Of a stretch of 64,000 bases of DNA, positions 7,724-14,933 are shown piece by piece. The DNA is taken from contig JAFXVR010000026.1 of assembly GCA_017534885.1 (NCBI GenBank), positions 1 through 64,000 of the forward strand, given 5' to 3'. A program made the position numbers and the translations under genes. Within the stretch, counting starts at the first letter, position 1. The number at the start of each line of letters is the position of its first letter. Origin of the DNA: Clostridia bacterium. Its GTDB lineage: Bacteria; Bacillota; Clostridia; Christensenellales; Aristaeellaceae. The notes beneath the pieces are model-generated. The model ran no database searches and was not told the origin of the DNA. It saw only the letters and a list, made by a program, of their open reading frames with translations.

Positions 7724-8137
7724 CCCCGATATGAAGGCGTTGCATATCTGGAAAAGCAGTACGATTTCGGCACCATTCTTTTCCGCACCAACAGAACCGA
7801 TCCTCCGGAAGAAATCTACAAGCTGTACAAGCCCCGCATCGAGATCGAACAGACTTTTGACTTCCTGAAAAACCTTCTCGAAACCGATGTCATCTACCTT
7901 CAGGACAAATACGCCGTTGAGGGGTGGGCCTTTATCAATCACCTGTCCCTGCTTCTCGCTTACCTTGTTTACCAGAAGCTTCGCTCCGCTGATCTGCTCT
8001 CCAAATCCTCAATCGCTGATTTCCTCTCCCATCTCAAATATATCCATCGCATCAAAACAAAAGACTCCTGGGTCTTATCCGAAATCTCCGGCAAAACCCA
8101 GAAGCTCCTGAAGGCACTTGACTTGGATATTGCGTAA
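7724..8137 (+). pseudogene. C-terminal remnant of a DDE transposase (IS1634/IS4-like)
   Basis: A 137-codon open frame with no start codon, beginning just after an in-frame TGA (7721-7723) and ending TAA at 8135-8137. It contains EIYKLYKPRIEIEQTFDFLK, then EGWAFINHLSLLLAYLVYQK. The Y-x(2)-R-x(3)-E core with this context is the C-terminal catalytic Glu region of IS4-superfamily transposases such as IS1634. The N-terminal two thirds with the DD residues is gone. It lies 150 bp from the 22-bp repeat array, but the two need not come from the same element. Confidence 0.75.
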
Positions 8138-8167
8138 TGGGATGAGAGTTAGGGTTATACCGCATCT

Positions 8168-8199
8168 GCCGGCCTCTTTACAGAGCCCGGCTCTTTTTT
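8168..8199 (+). terminator. Terminator following the transposase remnant
   Basis: AGAGC (8182-8186) and GCTCT (8190-8194) form a short stem followed by TTTTT. A longer alternative pairs GCCGG (8168-8172) with CCGGC (8187-8191). It reads on the plus strand between convergent genes. Confidence 0.5.
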
Positions 8200-8206
8200 G
8201 TTCATC

Positions 8207-8235
8207 AAAAGGACTGCCTCTTTGTGAGACAGCCC
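8207..8235 (-). terminator. Terminator of pgsA
   Basis: On the minus strand GGGCTGTCTC and GAGGCAGTCC form a 10-bp stem with two wobble pairs and a 5-nt loop, followed by TTTT. It lies about 50 bp past the pgsA stop codon. Confidence 0.55.
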
Positions 8236-8283
8236 CTCGTTTTCTATGCTTCTGAGATCCTTCTGATGCGCTGTTGATGCGCT

Positions 8284-8859
8284 TCAGGCCGGCTGCTTTT
8301 TCCCTTTCAGCTGCTCCCACGCCTGTTTCCCGTATACCACCAGGGCCGCCATGGCTAAGGCCGCGCTGACCCAGAGCAGGATCACGTCCAGCGGAATGCC
8401 CGCCGCCGCCAGCTCCTGGTGGAAGAAGCCCAGGAAGACCGCCGCCACAAAGCTGCACATGGCCACCTTGCCCACCATGACAGAGCTGACCACAATGCCC
8501 TTGCGCAGCATCACCATGCCGCCGGTGAGCATCAGCAGCTCCTTGAGCACCACCAGGATGATGGGCACCCAGGGGAAGACGCCCTTCAGGCCGAAGCAGA
8601 CGATGGCGGAGATGATCAGCAGCTTGTCGGACAGGGGATCGAAGAGCTTGCCGAAGTTGGTGATCAGGTTGTATCTGCGTGCGATCTTGCCGTCCAGCAG
8701 GTCGGTGAGGGAGGCCACGGCAAAGACTGCCACGGCCGGCCAGCGCTGATCGTTCATGTAGAGGTAAATGAACACGGGCACCAGAATCAGGCGCAGGACG
8801 GTCAGGGCGTTGGGCACGTTCCAGGCGTCCTTGAAGAGATTCCGCAGGGCATTGCGCAT
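8284..8859 (-). CDS. pgsA: CDP-diacylglycerol-glycerol-3-phosphate 3-phosphatidyltransferase
   Basis: A 191-residue membrane enzyme that makes phosphatidylglycerol phosphate, the committed step to phosphatidylglycerol. The CDP-alcohol phosphatidyltransferase signature D-x2-DG-x2-AR-x8-G-x3-D-x3-D is intact: it begins DLLDGKIARR near residue 52 and ends GKLFDPLSD. About five or six hydrophobic segments follow. The length is normal for PgsA. AAAGGAG lies 7 bases before the start codon. It is downstream of the deoxyribosyltransferase-like gene, 36 bp apart, and the two are probably co-transcribed. Confidence 0.93.
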   Translation of the reverse strand: MRNALRNLFKDAWNVPNALTVLRLILVPVFIYLYMNDQRWPAVAVFAVASLTDLLDGKIARRYNLITNFGKLFDPLSDKLLIISAIVCFGLKGVFPWVPIILVVLKELLMLTGGMVMLRKGIVVSSVMVGKVAMCSFVAAVFLGFFHQELAAAGIPLDVILLWVSAALAMAALVVYGKQAWEQLKGKKQPA

Positions 8860-8895
8860 GAACAGGACTCCTTTGATGAGAGATGGGGAAGCGAC

Positions 8896-9237
8896 TCAGG
8901 CCACAGGCGGCTCCAGCCAGCGGACTTCCTTGCCGGCGGCGCGGGCGTAGGCGATCTCGGAGCGGGTGCTTTCGCCGATGTAGCCGCCCACATTGATCAC
9001 ATAGATGGCGTCCGCCATGTCGATCTTGCGCTTGTGCATGTCGTCCAGCATTTCTTTGGTGCGGGTCAGGGTGTCCTCACTCAGGCCTTCCCAGACCTCC
9101 GCGTCCCCTGCGTGGCCGAAGAGACCCACGCTGATGACGATGTTCCCCTCTAAGGTCAGCCGCTTCTGGGCCTCCATGAAGGCGTCGCGGAAACGGGTGC
9201 TTCCGCAGAGAGTGATCACCGGATACCTGCCGACCAT
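8896..9237 (-). CDS. Nucleoside 2-deoxyribosyltransferase-like protein
   Basis: A 113-residue protein with the fold signature of the nucleoside deoxyribosyltransferase/DUF4406 group. It starts YPVITLCGSTRF, the phosphate-loop-like turn, and later has DMADAIYVINVGGYIGEST with the acidic/Gly-Glu region where the sugar or nucleotide binds. Members cleave or exchange N-glycosidic bonds of nucleosides or nucleotides; the substrate here is not known. GGGAGG precedes the start. It is divergent from the LacI-type regulator at 9418, which may control it. Confidence 0.7.
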   Translation of the reverse strand: MVGRYPVITLCGSTRFRDAFMEAQKRLTLEGNIVISVGLFGHAGDAEVWEGLSEDTLTRTKEMLDDMHKRKIDMADAIYVINVGGYIGESTRSEIAYARAAGKEVRWLEPPVA

Positions 9238-9349
9238 GTGAACCTCCCGGACGGTGATGAGCGCTTATGCGGCGCTTTTGTTTCATTCGATGAAGGGGCC
9301 GTTTTTTCCTGCCGGCACAGCGCGGGGGAAGCGGATTTCCGCAGGAGGC

Positions 9350-9378
9350 TGGACTTTCCGCCGGGATGATGGTAAGAT
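9350..9378 (+). promoter_or_regulatory. Promoter of the LacI-type regulator
   Basis: TGGACT (9350-9355) and TAAGAT (9373-9378) are separated by 17 bp, 39 bp upstream of the start codon. The -10 matches consensus at 5 of 6 positions and the -35 at 4. Confidence 0.5.
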
Positions 9379-9417
9379 GGTTGCGGCAGCAAGGGCCGGC
9401 GGAAGGGGGAGAGGCGC

Positions 9418-10455
9418 ATGACCAAGAAACCGATCACCATCTATGATATCGCCCGGGAGGCGCAGGTGTCGCCGGCGACAGTGTCCCGGGTGCTGACGGG
9501 CACGGCGGCTGTGCGCAAGGACAAGGCGGAACGGGTGCGCCAGCTCATCCAGAAATACCACTTTCAGCCCAACGGCCTGGCCAAGGCGCTCTCCGAGAAC
9601 AAGAGCCACCTGATCGCGGTGGTGGTGGCCCACACCAACAATTCCTACTACAACAGCCTGCTTTCAGCCTGCGAGACCGAGGCCTACAGCCGGGGCTACG
9701 TCACCATGCTGATGAACACTTACTCCAACCCGGACAACGAGTGGTCCATCATGCAACGGATGCGCGAGCTCCGCCCGGACGCGGCCATTGTCTGCGGCGG
9801 CCGGATCGATCTGGAAACCCCCGACCCGGAATACCAGGGCATGCTCTGCCGCGCCATGGAGTACACCCGGGTCATCGTGGGATCCCGCAGCCCCATGCCG
9901 GGCATTCCGGGCATCTCGGTGGATCACCGGGGTTCCATCCGCCTGGGCCTGCGCTACCTGAACAGACTGGGCCACCGGGAAATCGGCTACATCTACACCG
10001 GTACCCCCTACTATGGCACAAAGCAGCGGCTGACCACCTTCCGGGAAGTCATGGCTGAGATGGGGCTGCCCCTGCGGGAGGAGTGGCTGATCCATGTGCC
10101 GGGCTATGACATCACCTCCGGCCGGCAGGGTGTGGAGCAGCTGATGAGCCTGTCCCGCCGCCCCACCGCCCTGCTGGGCATGAACGACATGGTGTCCGTG
10201 GGCATCCTGCAGGGCCTGCTGGCCAACGGACTTCGGGTGCCGCAGGACATCTCCCTCCTGGGCTTTGACGACACCTTTGTGACGGACATCACCACCCCGC
10301 GGCTCACCTCCGTGGGCTATGACTACCAGCTCTTTGCCCGCCAGCTCCTGGACGCCGCCCTCTATGAGGGGCCGGTGGAGGAGCTCTCGGAAAACCAGCT
10401 GATCCCGGTTTACCTGACCGAACGCGACAGCGTGTGCCGGGCAGGAGCGGGCTGA
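9418..10455 (+). CDS. LacI family transcriptional regulator
   Basis: A 345-residue regulator. The N-terminal helix-turn-helix is TIYDIAREAQVSPATVSRVL (about residues 7-26), followed by a hinge helix (GLAKALSENKSH). The periplasmic-binding-protein-like effector domain runs from about residue 60, with the usual motifs LLGMNDMVSVGIL and LLGFDDTFVTDITTP. Members usually repress sugar or nucleoside catabolic genes and are released by the sugar. No sugar operon is directly attached: it is divergent from the deoxyribosyltransferase-like gene and convergent with a secreted hydrolase. Target operators could not be identified by eye. Confidence 0.9.
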   Translation: MTKKPITIYDIAREAQVSPATVSRVLTGTAAVRKDKAERVRQLIQKYHFQPNGLAKALSENKSHLIAVVVAHTNNSYYNSLLSACETEAYSRGYVTMLMNTYSNPDNEWSIMQRMRELRPDAAIVCGGRIDLETPDPEYQGMLCRAMEYTRVIVGSRSPMPGIPGISVDHRGSIRLGLRYLNRLGHREIGYIYTGTPYYGTKQRLTTFREVMAEMGLPLREEWLIHVPGYDITSGRQGVEQLMSLSRRPTALLGMNDMVSVGILQGLLANGLRVPQDISLLGFDDTFVTDITTPRLTSVGYDYQLFARQLLDAALYEGPVEELSENQLIPVYLTERDSVCRAGAG

Positions 10456-10477
10456 AACGGGATATGCAATCCACAAA

Positions 10478-10516
10478 AACGCTCCGGAGACGGCACAAGC
10501 CCTCCGGAGCGCTTTT
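10478..10516. terminator. Bidirectional terminator between convergent genes
   Basis: CGCTCCGGAG (10480-10489) pairs perfectly with CTCCGGAGCG (10502-10511). TTTT follows on the plus strand, and AAAAA precedes it, giving a T-run on the minus strand. It separates the LacI-type gene from the hydrolase gene. Confidence 0.75.
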
Positions 10517-10531
10517 GCAACGGCCAGACGC

Positions 10532-11338
10532 TCAGTCCGCCGCGTGTTCCAGGAAAAAGTCCGTCTCCCGCTCCATGGCTTCCTTCAGGGCCGCGCCGAA
10601 GAAGCCGTGGTTCTGGCCGGGCATCACCACCAGCTCAGCGTCCGGGAAGGTCTCGGCGGCACGCTCGGAATAGCGCAGGGGCACAATGGCGTCCCGGTCG
10701 CCATGGAGAATCAGCGCGGGGCCGGCATAGGCGCCGATGACCTCGTAAATGTCGAAGGACACCGCGTCCTCGTTGTAGCGCCGGCCGATGGTCATGCCCA
10801 TGACATTGCTGGTCTCGGTGAAGCTGCCGTCCGCCTGGGCGCGGGCTTTGGCGTCATCCTGAAGCACATAGGCCGGGAACTCGATCACCAGACAGCGGAT
10901 CGTGTCCGGCATCTGCGCCGCCACATAGGAGGACACAAAGCCGCCCTGGCTCTGTCCCCAGAGGCTGATGCCGCTGAAGCGCGCGTCCGTTTCAAAGTGC
11001 CGGATGACGGCGGTCAGGTCTTCCGCCTCGGTCAGCACGGTCATCTCTCGCATGGTGCCGTCGCTCTTGCTGCCCAGGCCGCCGCCGCAGAAGTCCAGGC
11101 AGAAGGTGGCGAAGCCGTTTTCCGCAAAGCGGGCGGCGTAGCCGAGACTGCCGGCGTGGGAGCCGCCAAAGCCGTGGGACAGGATGATGAGGGGGAAGGG
11201 GCCTTCACCCTCCGGGAGATTCAGCACACCGTAGAGCTTCCCCAGGCTTGCGTCAATGTACATATCCGAAACCTCCTCCGCGTGGGCCATGCTGAACAGC
11301 ATCAGGGCTGTCAGCAGCAGGATCAGGCAGCGTTTCAT
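10532..11338 (-). CDS. Secreted alpha/beta-hydrolase (dienelactone-hydrolase/esterase-like)
   Basis: A 268-residue exported hydrolase. MKRCLILLLTALMLFSMAHAEE is a signal peptide with an AHA cleavage site. The mature part has the oxyanion-side ILSHGFGGS, the nucleophile elbow WGQSQGG, then LHGDRDAIVP with the acidic residue and GQNHGFF with the His, so the catalytic triad is complete. The substrate is unknown; such enzymes act on acyl esters. I chose ATG 11338 because AAGGAGGC lies 8 bases upstream and it restores the signal peptide. It follows the UbiB-type gene by 44 bp and may be read from it. Confidence 0.8.
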   Translation of the reverse strand: MKRCLILLLTALMLFSMAHAEEVSDMYIDASLGKLYGVLNLPEGEGPFPLIILSHGFGGSHAGSLGYAARFAENGFATFCLDFCGGGLGSKSDGTMREMTVLTEAEDLTAVIRHFETDARFSGISLWGQSQGGFVSSYVAAQMPDTIRCLVIEFPAYVLQDDAKARAQADGSFTETSNVMGMTIGRRYNEDAVSFDIYEVIGAYAGPALILHGDRDAIVPLRYSERAAETFPDAELVVMPGQNHGFFGAALKEAMERETDFFLEHAAD

Positions 11339-11382
11339 GGATTCAGCCTCCTTGCAGGAAATGGGGGCAGCACGGGGCGCGG

Positions 11383-12951
11383 CTATTTCCGCCCCGGGAG
11401 AAAGAGCGCGGCCGCGCACAGACCGGCGAGGGCCAGCAGCCCGATGCTGAACCAGCCCAGGCCCAGGAACACCGGCTCGCCCCGGGCGGTGAGGGCCGCG
11501 CCGAGGATGCAGGCCGCGCAGATCAGCGCCAGACCCAGCTGGCGAACCAGGCGGAGGTAGAACCGCTCCGCGCCGGGATCGGGCTGGGTTTCCACATGGA
11601 GGCCGGCCTCGCCGCGGTTGACGGTGCGCAGGGCGTCGGAGAGCAGGGCGGGCAGGCCCACTGCCTTGAAGGCGCTCTCATAGATCGTCTGCCCGCCCCG
11701 CTGCAAGCTCGCCTGCCAATCCACATTCCGCAGGAAAGCACCGCTGAAGCGGGCTCCGGCCACCTTGGCGATGCTGATGTCCGGCGCGATGTCCGCCAGC
11801 ACCCCCTCGATGGTGGCCATGCCCCGGGACAGCATGGACATGCTCTCGGGCATTTTCAGCCGGTTCGCCCGCATGATCTCGATGACCTCGGCCATGATGC
11901 GGCTCAGATCCATGCCGCCCAGATCTGCCGCGGCGTAGCGGTCCAGCAGGCTCTCGCAGTCCCGGAAGAGCTTGCGCCGGTCGACCTCGCCGGTGGCCGC
12001 GCCAAGGGCGATGATGGCCTCCGAGCAGGCGCCGGCGTCGCCCCGGGCAATGCCTTCGATGGCGCGGCTGATGATCTTGCGGTCGCGCTCGCTGAGGCGG
12101 CCCATCATGCCCATGTCCAGGTAGATGATCCGGCCCTCCTGCACCCGCAGGTTGCCCGGGTGGGGATCGGCGTGAAAGAAGCCGTCCTCGGTGATCTGCT
12201 TGACATAGCTGTCCGCCAGCTTCGCGCCGATCTCGTTCAGGTCGTAACCGGCGGCGGTCAGGGCTTCCTTGTCGTTGATGGCCAGGCCGTCGATGCGCTC
12301 CATCACCAGCACGGTGGCGGTGGTGTAGCTCCGGAAGACCTTCGGGCAGCCCACATAGGCCAATCCGGCGTTCAGCCGCTGAAATTCCTCCAGGTGCTGG
12401 GCTTCAGCGAGGAAGTCCATCTCCTGCTGGGACACGGTCCACATCTCGTCCAGTACGCGATTGAAGTCCACCAGGCTGCCCACGGGCGTGTACTTCAGCA
12501 GCTCCGCGCCTTTTTTCATCAGCGCGATGTCCCGGCGCATCAGGTCATGGATGCCCTCCCGCTGCACCTTCACCACCACCCGCTCCCCGGTGTGGAGGAC
12601 GGCGGCGTGGGCCTGGGCGATGGACGCGCTGCCTAAGGTTTCCCGGCTGAAGTCCGTCAGCACCTCCTCCACCGGGCGGTGCCAGGCGGCCTCCAGCACA
12701 CGGCTGACCTCCTCCCAGGGCATGGGCGCCACGTCCGTGCGGAGGCGGGTCAGGGCCTCGCAGTACTCTTTGGGCAGGAAGTCGGCGCGCATGGACATGA
12801 TTTGCCCCAGCTTGATGAAGGTAGGCCCCAGCTCCTCCAGAATGGCGCAGAGCTTGTCCGGGGAAAGGCCGCGCACGATGTCGTTCCGGCGCAGCACCTC
12901 CACGATTTCTCCCAGGCGGCCCCGGGTTTCGCTGCGGCTGACGCCCTTCAT
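11383..12951 (-). CDS. UbiB/AarF/ABC1 family atypical kinase
   Basis: A 522-residue UbiB-type protein. It carries the family's FIKLGQ (KxGQ) motif, the Ala-rich loop LGSASIAQAHAA and the nucleotide-binding Lys in VVVKVQREG. The catalytic HADPHPGN and metal-binding YLDMGMMG motifs are also present. Two hydrophobic helices at the C-terminus anchor it in the membrane. UbiB proteins have ATPase activity and support isoprenoid-lipid or quinone metabolism; the role in anaerobic Firmicutes is unclear. Its start overlaps the stop of the upstream small gene by four bases (ATGA), so translation is coupled. Confidence 0.88.
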   Translation of the reverse strand: MKGVSRSETRGRLGEIVEVLRRNDIVRGLSPDKLCAILEELGPTFIKLGQIMSMRADFLPKEYCEALTRLRTDVAPMPWEEVSRVLEAAWHRPVEEVLTDFSRETLGSASIAQAHAAVLHTGERVVVKVQREGIHDLMRRDIALMKKGAELLKYTPVGSLVDFNRVLDEMWTVSQQEMDFLAEAQHLEEFQRLNAGLAYVGCPKVFRSYTTATVLVMERIDGLAINDKEALTAAGYDLNEIGAKLADSYVKQITEDGFFHADPHPGNLRVQEGRIIYLDMGMMGRLSERDRKIISRAIEGIARGDAGACSEAIIALGAATGEVDRRKLFRDCESLLDRYAAADLGGMDLSRIMAEVIEIMRANRLKMPESMSMLSRGMATIEGVLADIAPDISIAKVAGARFSGAFLRNVDWQASLQRGGQTIYESAFKAVGLPALLSDALRTVNRGEAGLHVETQPDPGAERFYLRLVRQLGLALICAACILGAALTARGEPVFLGLGWFSIGLLALAGLCAAALFLPGRK

Positions 12952-13241
12952 GCGCTTCGCCCCCCATCCGTGGCGCGGCGGCGCACCTCTGCCTGAATGG
13001 CCTCGCTGAGGAGGGCCAGCTGGCGGTCGGAGAGCTGCTCCAGCCAGGCGGGCGCTTCGGCCCTGGGGCTGTCCGGAGCGCTGTGCTTCAGCGGCTCATT
13101 GCGCACGCCGGAAGCGCCCATCACTTCCTCGCCCCTGCGCACCAGGCGGCCGCCAAGGCTCTCCAGCTGCCGGTATCCTTCCTCCGCCGCGCCGAGGCCG
13201 GCCAGCAGGGTTTGCAGCAGGGCGCTGTCGAGATGATTCAT
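12948..13241 (-). CDS. Small phasin-like protein coupled to the UbiB kinase
   Basis: A 97-residue protein of predicted helical character. The segment LESLGGRLVRRGEEVM resembles the 'LV.RGE' motif of phasin/PhaF-like proteins, but the similarity is short. The middle is Pro/Ala-rich, and the C-terminal helix is rich in Leu, Gln and charged residues. The four-base overlap with the UbiB-type kinase gene argues for a joint function. Whether it is a true phasin is uncertain. Confidence 0.5.
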   Translation of the reverse strand: MNHLDSALLQTLLAGLGAAEEGYRQLESLGGRLVRRGEEVMGASGVRNEPLKHSAPDSPRAEAPAWLEQLSDRQLALLSEAIQAEVRRRATDGGRSA

Positions 13242-13273
13242 CAGGCTGACCTCCTTTCATGCAGGGCGTAGTG

Positions 13274-13690
13274 TTATTTCTGCTCCGCGTCGCAGTAAAG
13301 GCAGCGGTAGATGCGGCGGGCGGGATCGGTCAAGCGAAAGACCTGAGTGAGGCCGCGCTCGGAGGTGGTGATGCAGCGGGGATTCTTGCAGGTCAGCACG
13401 TTTTCGAGGCGCTCGGGCAGGGCCAGGTGCTTCTTCTCGGTGATCTCCCCGTCCACGATGATGTTGACGGTGATGCCGGGGTCGATGTAGCCCAGCACGT
13501 CCAGGTCGATGTCGATGTCCTCATCGATCTTGATGATGTCCTTGCGGCCCATCAGGACGCTCTTCACGTTGTGGATCAGCGCGACGGAACACTCCAGCTG
13601 ATCCAGATGCAGGGTGCGGTAGATCTCCATGCAGCGGCCCGCGGTGATGTGATCCAGCACAATGCCGCGCTTGATGCTGTCAATATTCAT
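13274..13690 (-). CDS. pyrI: Aspartate carbamoyltransferase regulatory chain
   Basis: A 138-residue PyrI. The N-terminal allosteric domain, which binds CTP/ATP, runs to about residue 95 and starts NIDSIKRGIVLDHITAG. The C-terminal zinc domain has CKNPRC and CLYC, the four Cys that hold zinc and contact PyrB. The gene overlaps the pyrB stop by four bases (ATGA), as usual for pyrBI. With PyrI the enzyme should be feedback-regulated by nucleotides. The length is slightly below the E. coli chain. Confidence 0.95.
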   Translation of the reverse strand: MNIDSIKRGIVLDHITAGRCMEIYRTLHLDQLECSVALIHNVKSVLMGRKDIIKIDEDIDIDLDVLGYIDPGITVNIIVDGEITEKKHLALPERLENVLTCKNPRCITTSERGLTQVFRLTDPARRIYRCLYCDAEQK

Positions 13691-14601
13691 GCAAAATCCT
13701 CCAGCATACGGGTGATCAGCGCCATGCGCACATAGCGCCCGTTGCGCACCTGATCAAAGTAGATGGCGCGGGGGTCGGCGTCCACCTGGGTGGATATCTC
13801 GTTGACCCGGGGCAGGGGATGCAGCACGCGCAGGGCAGGGGAGGCCAGGCGCAGCTTTTCCGGGGTGAGGATGTAGGTGTCCTTCAGGCGCACATAGTCC
13901 GCCTCGTTGAAGAAACGCTCCTTCTGCACCCTTGTCATGTAGAGGAAGTCCAGCCGCGGCAGGGCTTCTTCCATCGCCTGATGCTCCTCGAAGGGAATGC
14001 CCTGATCCCGGAGGGTGTTGAGCAGGTACTCGGGCAGGCGCAGCTCAGGCGGGGAAATCAGCAGGAAGCGCACGCCGGGATAGCGGATCAGCGCGAGGAT
14101 CAGCGAGTGCACCGTGCGGCCGAACTTCAAATCGCCGCAGAGGCCGATGGTCATGTCGCCCAGATGGCCGTGCTCGCGCCGGATGGTCATCAGGTCGGTC
14201 AGGGTCTGGGTGGGGTGGTTGTGGCCGCCGTCGCCAGCGTTGATGATGGGCACCTCGGAGGTGTACTGAGCGGCCATGGGCGCGCCCTCCTTGGGGTGGC
14301 GCATGGCGATGATGTCGGCGTAGCAGGAGACGGTGCGCACGGTGTCCTGCAGGGATTCACCCTTGGCGGACGAGGACGAGTCCGCCGAGGAAAAGCCCAG
14401 CACGCCGCCGCCCAGGGACAGCATGGCCGACTCAAAGGACAGGCGGGTGCGGGTGCTCGGCTCAAAGAAGAGCGTGGCTAAGATGCGCCCGCGCTGGCTC
14501 TCGCCCCAGTCCCTGGGGTTCGCCCGCATGGCGTCCGCCAGGTTCAGCAGATCTTCAATCTCATCGGGCGTCAGGTCTGTGATGTTGATCAGATGCCGCA
14601 T
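13687..14601 (-). CDS. pyrB: Aspartate carbamoyltransferase catalytic chain
   Basis: A 304-residue catalytic chain that joins carbamoyl phosphate and aspartate, the first committed step of pyrimidine synthesis. The carbamoyl-phosphate loop FFEPSTRTRLSFE is intact near residue 50, followed by SSSAKGESLQDTVR (80s loop) and DGGHNHPTQTLTDL. The C-terminal HPLPRVNEI is also present. GGAGGTACC precedes the ATG. The gene has its own promoter at 14633-14660. I saw no PyrR-binding loop or attenuator in its 25-30 nt leader, unlike pyrR. Confidence 0.97.
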   Translation of the reverse strand: MRHLINITDLTPDEIEDLLNLADAMRANPRDWGESQRGRILATLFFEPSTRTRLSFESAMLSLGGGVLGFSSADSSSSAKGESLQDTVRTVSCYADIIAMRHPKEGAPMAAQYTSEVPIINAGDGGHNHPTQTLTDLMTIRREHGHLGDMTIGLCGDLKFGRTVHSLILALIRYPGVRFLLISPPELRLPEYLLNTLRDQGIPFEEHQAMEEALPRLDFLYMTRVQKERFFNEADYVRLKDTYILTPEKLRLASPALRVLHPLPRVNEISTQVDADPRAIYFDQVRNGRYVRMALITRMLEDFA

Positions 14602-14632
14602 GGTACCTCCTCAGCAGACTGTATTCATATTC

Positions 14633-14660
14633 ATTGTACTGTATGCGGGGGATTTGTCAA
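14633..14660 (-). promoter_or_regulatory. Promoter of pyrBI
   Basis: On the minus strand a perfect TTGACA (14655-14660) and TACAAT (14633-14638) are separated by 16 bp. Transcription should start near 14626, about 25 bp before the pyrB start codon. The -35 box overlaps the first copy of a 20-bp direct repeat (14658-14677). Confidence 0.75.
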
Positions 14661-14933
14661 CCGCCCTGTGCGCATTTGAGGGTAATCGCTTACAAACCTA
14701 TGGAAAAAGCGACGATCAGAACACCCCTGTATCCGGGTCTGCGCCTCATCTGCATGGAACCTCAGACTGCCATGCGCATGATCCCCTGCAAGAACCCAAT
14801 TCATACCTACTCTATAAGGGTTAAAAAGTCTTTTGAAGATGGGATGGGGGTCTGGGGGAAGGGAAGGAGCTTTTCTTCAGAAAAGTTCCTTCCCTTCCCC
14901 CAGAATCCGTAAGCAACCGCCCTGTGCGCATTT
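14658..14933. repeat. 20-bp direct repeats flanking a palindrome-bearing segment
   Basis: CAACCGCCCTGTGCGCATTT occurs exactly at 14658-14677 and 14914-14933. The segment between is 236 bp, carries no gene and holds the 52-bp palindrome at 14852-14903. The right copy ends at the first base of the MATE stop codon, and the left copy overlaps the pyrB -35 box. An insertion with a long duplication or a local tandem duplication would both give this layout. Confidence 0.8.
14852..14903. terminator. 52-bp near-perfect palindrome, likely MATE terminator or REP-like element
   Basis: The arms begin CTGGGGGAAGGGAAGG and end with the complement CCTTCCCTTCCCCCAG. They are 25 nt each with one mismatch, folding around TTC. 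It lies 30 bp after the MATE stop at 14933, so it can end that transcript, though no T-run follows at once. Its length and purine-rich arm suggest a dispersed repetitive element. Confidence 0.6.

Noticed and set aside
14602..14657. PyrR attenuator in front of pyrB
   Set aside because: The leader is only about 25-30 nt and has no CAGAGAGGCT-like loop or terminator stem.
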